A stretch of 9,896 bases of DNA from positions 1 through 9,896 of the forward strand of contig VBEQ01000037.1 in NCBI GenBank assembly GCA_005881235.1, given 5' to 3'. This stretch comes from Chloroflexota bacterium (lineage in GTDB: Bacteria > Chloroflexota > Dormibacteria > CF-121). Shown here one piece after another: positions 1-5,570 of this stretch. Below the pieces are notes generated by a model, which saw only the letters and a list, made by a program, of their open reading frames with translations, did not search any database and had not been told where the DNA came from. The translations under genes and the position numbers were made by a program. How positions within the stretch are numbered: position 1 is the first letter of the stretch; every line of letters begins with the position of its first letter.

Positions 1-110
1 GCCGCACCGCCTGCCCCCGAGAGCATGAGACAGAACAGAGTCAGCGCCGCGATTCGCACAGGGTGCAAACGGGACGCGCGCCGACGCCTTGCAGGCAGTT
101 GACCAGCCAT
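1..110 (-). CDS. Exported protein, N-terminal signal peptide only (partial at window edge)
   Basis: Only the first 36 codons are inside the window; the gene continues past position 1. From ATG at 110-108 the reading frame gives a short arginine-rich stretch (PARRRRASR) followed by a hydrophobic run (IAALTLFCLMLSGAGGAA). This is the layout of a Sec signal peptide with a positively charged n-region and an Ala-Gly-rich end. An in-frame TGA at 137-135 lies upstream and no other ATG lies between, so ATG 110 is the natural start; GTG at 59 is a shorter alternative. There is no Shine-Dalgarno site. The mature protein cannot be seen, so its function is unknown. It points the same way as the GH25-like gene upstream, with 166 bases between them. 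Confidence 0.5.
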   Translation of the reverse strand, partial: MAGQLPARRRRASRLHPVRIAALTLFCLMLSGAGGA

Positions 111-161
111 TAGCTCGAACGAATCATGCGCTATTCAAGATTGAAATTTGATGAGAGAGGC

Positions 162-184
162 GTCGAGGGCCCCTTCCTCTCGAC
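162..184 (-). terminator. Hairpin downstream of the GH25-like gene, possible weak terminator
   Basis: Bases 162-169 (gtcgaggg) pair with 177-184 (ctctcgac) to give an eight-pair stem with one G-U pair and a seven-base loop. It lies about 93 bases past the stop codon of the minus-strand gene at 277-1014. No clear T-run follows on either strand, so an intrinsic terminator is only a possibility. The rest of 111-276 holds nothing I can identify. Confidence 0.25.
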
Positions 185-276
185 TCCGTCAACGGACTGA
201 GCTGTGCAAAGGGTACGGATTTAGGGTCTCTGGGCCCAATTACCGATAGGGGATTACGAGCCCTACCTATGGGGGA

Positions 277-1014
277 TCAGCACGCGTAGTTCGTATCGAA
301 GCCGCCCTCAATGTATTGCACCAGCCAGACGGGCGCCCCGGAGAAGCCGGTGCCACAGCGGGCGCGCGCTCCTTCCGCGGCAAGATTTCCGGTGGCGACC
401 CAGTTGGCGCGGACGCCCGAGACCGGGAGGCTGCCGACGATCGTGTGCCACTGGTACCCGGTCGAGTAGATCCCGACCGCCGACGTGGTCCGGTGGAGCG
501 TGTCGACGATGCCCTGGATCGTGAACTGATTCAGGCTCAGGTCGGTCGATGACCAGCTGTTCTCGGTCTCGACGTCGAGCCACCAGCCTCTCGGCTTCGA
601 AACGCCCTGCGAGGCCGCGTACGCCATCGAGCGCAAGGCCTCGCTGCAGCCCACCGCCCAGGCGGCCTTTTGATCGGGCGAGCCCTTGACAATGGCCGAC
701 GTCGTCAGACACTCGGGCATCGTGTGCTGCCCATCGACCTGCGTGTACAGCGGGTCGTAGCCGGTATTGATGTAGAGGGCGGCATGGGGCGAATGCGCGA
801 CCTCGTCAGCCAGGCACGGGTTGTAGTGCACGAAAGGATAGCCACCGTTGACGCCGACGATGCCAAATGCCCCGGCGGGATAGCCGCCGCCGCATTGCGG
901 GAAGCTGACGTCATAGCCGGTCGATCCGTGGGTGTACGTCACCGGGACCGCCTGGTTCGCCAGAAGGGAGGTGGCGGTCGCCAGGATGGAGGCAAGCGAC
1001 AATAGATGATCCAT
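277..1014 (-). CDS. Secreted GH25/DUF1906-like glycoside hydrolase-fold protein
   Basis: A 245-residue protein that looks exported: a hydrophobic N-terminus (residues 4-20) ends near ANQA-VP. The n-region (Met-Asp-His) lacks basic residues, which is unusual, but a TGA codon sits directly upstream in frame, so this ATG cannot be extended. The body has the order of motifs of the GH25 lysozyme/DUF1906 TIM-barrel group: GYDVS on the first strand (Asp35), WWLDVETENSW with Asp147 and Glu149 as the acidic pair, GIYSTGYQW at 181-189, and VWLVQY at 229-234 near the end. Six cysteines (41, 67, 102, 123, 220, 245) suggest disulfides in an extracytoplasmic domain. The likely role is binding or cleavage of cell-wall glycan; activity is inferred from the motifs only. 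It is divergent from the sigma factor gene, with 216 bases between the two starts. Confidence 0.75.
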   Translation of the reverse strand: MDHLLSLASILATATSLLANQAVPVTYTHGSTGYDVSFPQCGGGYPAGAFGIVGVNGGYPFVHYNPCLADEVAHSPHAALYINTGYDPLYTQVDGQHTMPECLTTSAIVKGSPDQKAAWAVGCSEALRSMAYAASQGVSKPRGWWLDVETENSWSSTDLSLNQFTIQGIVDTLHRTTSAVGIYSTGYQWHTIVGSLPVSGVRANWVATGNLAAEGARARCGTGFSGAPVWLVQYIEGGFDTNYAC

Positions 1015-1025
1015 GGGGCCGCGTC

Positions 1026-1054
1026 ATTCTGCTGGCAGCTCGGCCTTTAGTCAA
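1026..1054 (-). promoter_or_regulatory. Sigma70-type promoter of the GH25-like gene
   Basis: On the minus strand TTGACT (1054-1049, five of six consensus bases) is followed after exactly 17 bases by CAGAAT (1031-1026, four of six). The ATG is only 11 bases past the -10 box, so transcription should begin about five bases before the start codon and the message would be nearly leaderless. This agrees with the absence of a Shine-Dalgarno site. Confidence 0.6.
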
Positions 1055-1149
1055 TCGGCCGCGGCTGGGTCGGAAATGACAGCCGTGGTGTTGGGAAACC
1101 GGAATTTGATCAGGGCGCGGCGACCGTGACCGATCCCACTGCCTCAGCG

Positions 1150-1176
1150 TTGCCGTAGGCAGGCGTTCGTTACACT
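1150..1176 (+). promoter_or_regulatory. Possible promoter of the sigma factor operon
   Basis: TTGCCG (1150-1155) and TACACT (1171-1176) each match four of six consensus bases, but the spacer is only 15 bases. No convincing ECF-type autoregulatory site (a GGAAC-like -35 with a GTC-like -10) is visible in 1015-1230, so self-activation of this operon cannot be claimed from the sequence. Confidence 0.25.
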
Positions 1177-1230
1177 GCGCCCACCCAGTTTGGTTTGTGA
1201 TGCAACTCTCCAACGCCGCCCGGTGTCTTA

Positions 1231-1776
1231 TTGGGTGTGGCGTACGCATTGAGCTACCCGGCTGACGAACCACTCCGGTTGCGGGCAGTCGCCGGCGACG
1301 AGGCGGCGTTCGAGTCGCTGCTCCGACCCCTGGTCGAGCCAGGGTTGCGGCTGGCCCTCTCGATGCTGGGGGACCGGCGGGATGCCGAGGACGCCACCCA
1401 GGAGGCGCTGACCCGCGCCTGGCGCAAGCTGCACCAGCTCCGGCCGGGGATGCCGGTACGCCCGTGGTTCTTCGCGATTGTCGCCAACCAGTGTCGCAAC
1501 GTGCGGCGTACGCCGTGGTTCCGCCTGACGTCGCTCGTCGAGGTGGTGACCCGTCCGCCGTCGCGGGAGTCGGAGGTCGAACACCTCGACCTCGAACGCG
1601 CCATCCAGCAACTCCCTCTGGCTGACCGGGGCGCGCTCTTCCTGCACTTCTACCTGGGCCTGTCGATAGAAGAGGTCGCCACCACGCTCGGCGTCTCGAC
1701 GGCCGCCGCGAAATCGCGAATCTATCGGGCGTGCCGCCGGCTCCGGCCGGCCGTCGCCCTGGAGGAACTGGCATGA
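1231..1776 (+). CDS. RNA polymerase sigma factor, ECF (sigma70) family
   Basis: A short two-domain sigma factor. Region 2 spans roughly residues 26-93 and contains DAEDATQEALTRAWRKL (51-67) and RPWFFAIVANQCRN (77-90), which bind core polymerase and the -10 element. Region 4 spans about 120-172, with SIEEVATTLGVSTAAAKSR as the helix-turn-helix that reads the -35 element. There is no region 3 and no C-terminal extension, as is usual for ECF factors. The start is uncertain: TTG 1231, GTG 1237 and TTG 1249 are in frame after a TGA at 1198, and none has a Shine-Dalgarno site; TTG 1249 (protein beginning with SYPADEP) would fit family length equally well. The stop overlaps the next gene's ATG as ATGA, so the two are translationally coupled. 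That partner is expected to control this factor. Confidence 0.9.
   Translation: MGVAYALSYPADEPLRLRAVAGDEAAFESLLRPLVEPGLRLALSMLGDRRDAEDATQEALTRAWRKLHQLRPGMPVRPWFFAIVANQCRNVRRTPWFRLTSLVEVVTRPPSRESEVEHLDLERAIQQLPLADRGALFLHFYLGLSIEEVATTLGVSTAAAKSRIYRACRRLRPAVALEELA
1761..1765 (+). promoter_or_regulatory. Ribosome binding site that sets the start of the propeller protein
   Basis: GGAGG lies seven bases before the ATG at 1773. It is the clearest Shine-Dalgarno site in the window and favours ATG 1773 over the in-frame GTG at 1731, which would lie deep inside the sigma gene. Confidence 0.75.
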
Positions 1777-2978
1777 ACGACCTCCGCCGCGACATCAATG
1801 AGGTCTTTGCAAAGCAGCAGGCGCAGCTGGGCGACGCGGCCGGCACCAGCAACCAGATGTTGCGCGCGGCAACGGCCGGGCGCCGTGTTAACCGCCAGCT
1901 CTGGCCGTCGGTCGCGGGCGTGGCGCTGGTGCTCGTCGCCGCCTCGGCGATCGGCGTGTCGATCGCGATCCGTGGGCTTCACTCAAAGAGTGTGGTCACG
2001 AACCATCCGTCACCCACGCCCATCGCGACTCCCACCGCAACTCCTGCCCCCACCCCGATGTCGCAGCAGCTGCATGTGCCCGATACCACACCAGTGATCC
2101 TCTTCCATGATCCCGTCGACGTCCAACAGATCGACGGCATCACGTGGGACGGTTCTGCCAGGGGCCGCGTTGCCGCGGGGCCTGAATTTGCCAATGGCTT
2201 CACACCGAACCCAGCGGGCACGCTGTTTGGAGGGACGGGCTATGTCCGCGATCGAGCGGGAACGGTGGTTGCGACACCAGCGGTAACAACGAAAGGGTTT
2301 GCCGGAACGTGGTCGGACGACGGTCAGCATTACTGCAGCATGGTCTCGAAATCCCTGCTGCCACCAGCTGGCGGTGAGCCGGCGACGCTGCAGGTGGCCG
2401 CCGTGGGACAGGCCCCGCGGAACGTCGTCCAGGTCGGGCGTGCTTATGAGCAGACCTCGGTCGGCGTCGCGGCCTGCTCCATCGAGAAAGACCTCGCGGT
2501 CGCCGTGCAGTCGGGTAGCGCGGGAAATACCGTGCAGTTCTGGGTGGTCAAGCTCTCGACAGGCCGAGTTCTCTGGACGCGCGCTGGCGGCGGCAGCATT
2601 GTTGCTTCGCGCGATGGCCAGTACCTCGCGGAGTCTAGCCCAGCAGCTGGGAGTACGACGACCATTTACGGCCCAACCGGCGTCGTCTTAGGCCATATCG
2701 CAGGTGCAACCGAGGCCTTCTCCTGGGATGGTTCGCTCGCCGTGCAGATGGCGGCAAACGGGTCGGTCTCCGTCGTTCGCTGGCGGGACGGCACCGTCTT
2801 GTGGAGCGGCCCGAGCGACGGTGGCTACTGGAGCGCGCTGCCAGAGCCCGGAGGCCAGCGAATCGCGGTCTCGGTTCTTGACCCAGAGCGACCCCAAACC
2901 GGCGGGTTCCCCTTCCGAAATATCTACGTCGTCGGCCCCGATGGCCAGGCGGTCAAGCTGCTGACAGACGTCATGTAG
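1773..2978 (+). CDS. Single-pass membrane protein with beta-propeller-like outer domain, putative anti-sigma factor
   Basis: A 401-residue protein. Residues 1-42 form a charged, presumably cytoplasmic segment (LRRDINEVFAKQQAQL, then RRVNRQ). Residues 43-66 are one transmembrane helix (VALVLVAASAIGVSIAI). Residues 79-96 are a Pro/Thr-rich linker (PSPTPIATPTATPAP), and about 300 residues lie outside. The outer part has repeating propeller-like signatures: STGRVLWTR (262-270), ASRDGQYLAE (278-287), AFSWDGSLAV (315-324), RDGTVLWSG (338-346), GPDGQAVKLL (388-397). Cys188 and Cys235 could form a disulfide. Overlap with the ECF sigma gene and the inside-helix-outside layout suggest an anti-sigma factor or membrane sensor. 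The cytoplasmic segment lacks the HxxxCxxC zinc motif of ZAS anti-sigma factors, so the sigma-binding role is inferred from position. No enzyme motif is seen. Confidence 0.75.
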   Translation: MNDLRRDINEVFAKQQAQLGDAAGTSNQMLRAATAGRRVNRQLWPSVAGVALVLVAASAIGVSIAIRGLHSKSVVTNHPSPTPIATPTATPAPTPMSQQLHVPDTTPVILFHDPVDVQQIDGITWDGSARGRVAAGPEFANGFTPNPAGTLFGGTGYVRDRAGTVVATPAVTTKGFAGTWSDDGQHYCSMVSKSLLPPAGGEPATLQVAAVGQAPRNVVQVGRAYEQTSVGVAACSIEKDLAVAVQSGSAGNTVQFWVVKLSTGRVLWTRAGGGSIVASRDGQYLAESSPAAGSTTTIYGPTGVVLGHIAGATEAFSWDGSLAVQMAANGSVSVVRWRDGTVLWSGPSDGGYWSALPEPGGQRIAVSVLDPERPQTGGFPFRNIYVVGPDGQAVKLLTDVM

Positions 2979-2984
2979 CTGCGG

Positions 2985-3006
2985 CGACTCGCGCACAGGC
3001 GCGTCG
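2985..3006 (+). other. Small hairpin between the propeller gene and the RDD gene
   Basis: CGCGC (2990-2994) pairs with GCGCG (2999-3003) around an ACAG loop, extended by CGA/TCG across a two-base bulge. It sits in the 50-base gap inside the operon. No T-run follows, so it is not a convincing terminator; it could adjust transcript stability or read-through. Confidence 0.25.
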
Positions 3007-3028
3007 GGTAGGTCAGAATTGACCCGTC

Positions 3029-3880
3029 ATGAGCGTAGCGGGGGCTCCCGTGGCGGACCCAATCGGCCTCGCCTCGGCAGCCGGGCGGGCGCTGCCGCGC
3101 CGAGTTCTCGCCTTGGTCGCCGACACGGCCGTCATCTCGCTGCTCGATGCCATTCTCAACGGCACCTTCGGTATCACAAGGGTCACAAGCGGAGTCGCGA
3201 CCACTGTCGGCAGCGGCGGCTTTACCTCGTTCACGACACAAACCACGGTCGACTGGCCGTGGCTGGCGCTGCTGTGGGTGACCTATTACGTGGTGCTGGA
3301 AGGCCTCTTCGGGGCGTCCTTCGGAAAGCGTCTGGCCGGCCTTCGCGTCACCGACCTCGAGGGTCGCCGGATCGGCTGGCAAGCGGCGATCGTCCGCAAC
3401 CTCGCCCGCCTGCTCGACGTCCTGCCGTTTGCGTATTTGCTGGGCGGCATCCTGACCCTCGTTACCCGGAGGCATCAGCGGCTGGGCGACCTATTGGCCG
3501 GAACGGTCGTCGTCCCGCTTGCTGCCGTCAGCTATCCGCCCCTACCCTCGGGCGTGCGGCGCCGCCGGGTGGTCGGACTGGCCGCCGTGACCGCCGTACT
3601 CCTCGTGCTCTGTGGCACCTTCGCCTACTTTGGCCGTCCGCCGCTCGTCATCGAGGGCGCGAAGAACACGAGCCAGGGCATCTTCACGGACGGCGTCAAC
3701 AGCTACACGCTGGGTTCGCCGCGCTGGGGAACGGGCACCGTCACCTATCCCATCACCTACGAGTTGGCGCGGACGACGCAGACCTGCCGAGGTTTCATCA
3801 CGCTGAACTGGAACTGGGGTTTCGCCGGCTGGGTGTTCAGCAGCGGCGAGTCGCAATGCTCGCCGCGAATCTACCCCTGA
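3029..3880 (+). CDS. RDD-family membrane protein with extracytoplasmic C-terminal tail
   Basis: A 283-residue protein. Residues 22-165 match the RDD family pattern: an Arg-Asp first helix (RRVLALVADTAV, Arg25 and Asp32), a second helix around 77-95 (WPWLALLWVTYYVVLEGLF), the loop GASFGKRLAGLRVTD, then VRNLARLLDVLPFAYLLGG with Asp130, and RRHQRLGDLLAGTVVV. A fourth helix (181-201) is preceded by RRRR and followed by about 80 outside residues rich in Gly, Thr and aromatics with Cys253 and Cys277. That tail is not part of the core RDD domain. RDD proteins are integral membrane proteins of mostly unknown function, some proposed as transporters. The gene lies 50 bases after the propeller gene on the same strand and is probably cotranscribed with the sigma factor, so it may be a channel or an additional membrane component of that signalling unit. 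The ATG has only a weak upstream site; GTG 3050 is an alternative start. Confidence 0.85.
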   Translation: MSVAGAPVADPIGLASAAGRALPRRVLALVADTAVISLLDAILNGTFGITRVTSGVATTVGSGGFTSFTTQTTVDWPWLALLWVTYYVVLEGLFGASFGKRLAGLRVTDLEGRRIGWQAAIVRNLARLLDVLPFAYLLGGILTLVTRRHQRLGDLLAGTVVVPLAAVSYPPLPSGVRRRRVVGLAAVTAVLLVLCGTFAYFGRPPLVIEGAKNTSQGIFTDGVNSYTLGSPRWGTGTVTYPITYELARTTQTCRGFITLNWNWGFAGWVFSSGESQCSPRIYP

Positions 3881-4284
3881 CCCTTCCGGAGCGCATCAAC
3901 GATCACCAATCCGTTGAGCGCCATGACAATGATGAACACCAGCGTCGACCAGACCTGCGTCGATCGCTTGCGCCGCAGCGACCGTTCGCTCTGTTCGCGC
4001 CCCGCCAGGACGGCGGCAGGGATCGCGCAAATCAAGCCGATGGCGATCAGTACGAACGCGAGAACCACAATCACCGGGCGCTGGCTCAGGGCAAGCAACG
4101 GCGTGGCACCCCCCGCCAGGACACTGGTCACACCAAGGATCCGGTTCACCGGTCGAGAAAGCTCAGCTCGCTTGCCGGCCTGATCGACGTACCCGCTGGG
4201 TAGCCATTGCGGTAGCGTCCCCCGAATGAGGAGGTAGAGGCCCAGAACTACGAGCGCCACACCCAAAACCACGAATTCGACCAT
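3871..4284 (-). CDS. Small membrane protein with four predicted helices, function unknown
   Basis: A 137-residue protein that is almost entirely membrane: helices at about 4-21, 47-65, 71-93 and 111-130. The two inside loops are basic (GKRAELSRPVNR, and SERSLRRKRSTQ at 99-110), which puts both termini outside under the positive-inside rule. The stretch LPSGYVDQAGKRAELSRPVNRILG between helices 1 and 2 loosely recalls small SdpI/DUF3784-type membrane proteins, but I do not assign a family. The open frame runs up to 4410, but that extension would overlap the CDF gene and does not look like protein. ATG 4284 is preferred and ATG 4311 is a nine-residue longer alternative, with a possible -10 box (TATCCT) at 4333-4328. 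The 3' end overlaps the convergent RDD gene by ten bases. Confidence 0.65.
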   Translation of the reverse strand: MVEFVVLGVALVVLGLYLLIRGTLPQWLPSGYVDQAGKRAELSRPVNRILGVTSVLAGGATPLLALSQRPVIVVLAFVLIAIGLICAIPAAVLAGREQSERSLRRKRSTQVWSTLVFIIVMALNGLVIVDALRKGQG

Positions 4285-4344
4285 GATCGGGAACGGGAGC
4301 GGCCGGAGCATTGCTCGGATCGCTCTAAGGATAGGTTCTATCCG

Positions 4345-4372
4345 TTGCAAGACGCTCGAGCCGGGGTAGTTT
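4345..4372 (+). promoter_or_regulatory. Possible promoter of the CDF exporter gene
   Basis: TTGCAA (4345-4350, four of six), a 16-base spacer and TAGTTT (4367-4372, three of six) precede the CDF start by 13 bases. TTGCAA is its own reverse complement, and this is the shared upstream region with the divergent membrane gene. The match is weak, and no inverted repeat typical of a metal-responsive operator was found. Confidence 0.3.
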
Positions 4373-4385
4373 AGGCAGTAGGGAG

Positions 4386-5297
4386 ATGGCATTGGATTCC
4401 GCTCAGCCACACGGGATCGTTCGGCCGAGCAAGGCCGGGGCGGCCCTCTACTCGGTCCTCGTCAATATCGTCCTGATCGCCGCCAAGCTGCTGGTCGGCC
4501 TGCTGACCGGCAGCGTCGCGATCCTCGCCGACGCCGCCCACTCGTTTCTCGATCTGTCGGCGAGCATCTTCGCCTATGCCGGCATCCGGACCGCCGCCAA
4601 GCCGGCCGACGAGGACCACGCCTGGGGCCATGGCAAAGCCGAGAACATTTCGAGCCTGATCCAAATGTTTCTGCTGGGCGCCACCTGCATCGCAATCGTG
4701 ATCGAGTCGGTGCGGCGCGTGGTTGTTCCGGGAACGGTGCGGGTAGCTTGGTACTCCTTCGTCGTCGTCCTCGCCGCCGTGGTGATTGACATCGTGGTCA
4801 GCCGCTACCTCCAGGGCGTGTCGCGGGCCCACGGCGGCAGCGCCGCCCTCGAAGCCGATGCGCTGCATTTCTCCTCGGATCTCTGGGCGTCGCTGGCGGT
4901 GCTGGCCGGCATTACGCTGGTGGCGGTCTTCAATTTCCAGATTGCGGACCCGCTGGCCGGCATCGCGGTCGCGGCCATCATCGGCACCACCGCGATCGAG
5001 CAGGGTCGCCGGACGACCCAGGTGCTACTCGACGCGATGCCCGACCGAGCGACGCTTGGGGCGATCGAGCGGATTCTCCAGAGCGATCCCCGGCTCCACG
5101 GATACCACGCCCTTCGTGCCCGCCAGGCCGGCACGCATGTGCTGCTCGACGTCTCGGTTCATGTCGATGGCAACCTATCCCTGGCGCAGGCCCACGAGGT
5201 CGGCCACGCCGTCTCGCAGCGGATCCAGCGGGAACTGCCGGTCGTGACCGACGCGGTCGTCCACGTCGAGCCAGTCGATGACGAGGCTCACGGCTGA
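4386..5297 (+). CDS. Cation diffusion facilitator (CDF) family metal exporter, zinc type
   Basis: A 303-residue inner-membrane antiporter that would move divalent metal out of the cytoplasm in exchange for protons. The transmembrane part holds the metal site: ADAAHSFLD in helix 2 (His52, Asp56) and EADALHFSSD in helix 5 (His161, Asp165). The HxxxD/HxxxD pair is the arrangement linked to Zn2+ selectivity, rather than the DxxxD pairs of manganese CDFs. DHAWGHGKAE (77-86) is the conserved segment between helices 2 and 3. The C-terminal cytoplasmic domain from about 210 on has the family's His-rich pattern (GTHVLLDVSVHVDG, AHEVGHAV, VVHVEP), used for dimerisation and metal sensing. Full length for the family. 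GGGAG directly abuts the ATG, which is too close for normal use; TTG at 4392 would be correctly spaced (six bases) and would remove only two residues. Confidence 0.93.
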   Translation: MALDSAQPHGIVRPSKAGAALYSVLVNIVLIAAKLLVGLLTGSVAILADAAHSFLDLSASIFAYAGIRTAAKPADEDHAWGHGKAENISSLIQMFLLGATCIAIVIESVRRVVVPGTVRVAWYSFVVVLAAVVIDIVVSRYLQGVSRAHGGSAALEADALHFSSDLWASLAVLAGITLVAVFNFQIADPLAGIAVAAIIGTTAIEQGRRTTQVLLDAMPDRATLGAIERILQSDPRLHGYHALRARQAGTHVLLDVSVHVDGNLSLAQAHEVGHAVSQRIQRELPVVTDAVVHVEPVDDEAHG

Positions 5298-5313
5298 GGC
5301 CGGGAGCCCCGCC
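5298..5313 (+). terminator. Short GC hairpin after the CDF gene, possible terminator
   Basis: GG-CGGG (5298-5299, 5301-5304) pairs with CCCG-CC (5308-5313) around an AGC loop with one bulged C, directly after the CDF stop codon and followed by CTTCT. It occupies the gap between two convergent genes. The stem is short and the T-run poor. Confidence 0.3.
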
Positions 5314-5316
5314 CTT

Positions 5317-5498
5317 CTACGTCCCGAGTCCGCCGGAGATGTTGCAGAAGACGTTCTGCACCTGGTTGCCGAGGACGATGAGGACCACGATCACGACCAC
5401 AGCGATGAGGACCAGGATGAGCGCGTACTCGACCATCCCTGACCCTCTTCGCGGGTGACCAGCTGGCGGAGTTTTTCGAGGAGGCGATGCGGCTTCAT
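5317..5498 (-). pseudogene. Flp/Fap-type (type IVb, Tad) pilin gene with a one-base frameshift
   Basis: From ATG 5498-5496 the frame gives a typical basic prepilin leader (MKPHRLLEKLRQL, then VTREEG) ending in Gln-Gly at codon 21. There the frame is lost. Shifting by one base at 5437/5436 gives MVEYALILVLIAVVVIVVL and the tail LGNQVQNVFCNISGGLGT, ending in TAG at 5319-5317. Joined, the cleavage site EEG/QGMVEY has Glu at +5 and Tyr at +6 after the glycine, exactly as in Flp prepilins cut by the Tad prepilin peptidase. The product would assemble into thin adhesive pili. As written, the leader frame reads on as GWSSTR, so no prepilin is made, unless translation restarts at ATG 5436 (GAGGG lies six bases upstream) to make a 39-residue protein with no leader. 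It may be a real mutation or a missing base in the assembly. No tad assembly genes are in the window. Confidence 0.7.
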
Positions 5499-5503
5499 AT
5501 CTA

Positions 5504-5531
5504 GAGATACGTTCGCCACGCACTGCGGCAA
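5504..5531 (-). promoter_or_regulatory. Possible promoter of the pilin gene, next to its start codon
   Basis: On the minus strand TTGCCG (5531-5526), a 16-base spacer and TATCTC (5509-5504) end five bases before ATG 5498. Transcription would begin at or near the start codon, again giving a leaderless message; no Shine-Dalgarno site is present. Matches are four and three of six. Confidence 0.35.
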
Positions 5532-5570
5532 TCGGGCGGACCCGCGCCTGTTGCGACCCTGTTACCCGTG

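Noticed and set aside
241..270. TAGGG/CCCTA inverted repeat just after the GH25-like stop codon
   Set aside because: Only five pairs with a nine-base loop and no T-run; too weak to call a terminator.
1015..1230. Search for an ECF self-regulated promoter, riboswitch or tRNA in the divergent gap
   Set aside because: No GGAAC/GTC pair at proper spacing, no cloverleaf, no recognised riboswitch core; only the GH25 promoter and a weak plus-strand candidate.
911..1852. Long minus-strand open frame (313 codons) across the sigma gene
   Set aside because: Arg/Pro/Gly-rich translation without motifs, antisense to a clear ECF sigma factor; an artefact of high GC.
3019..4203. 394-codon plus-strand frame across the RDD gene and the next gene
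   Set aside because: Its Arg/His-rich product has no family features, and it overlaps the real RDD frame and an antisense membrane gene.
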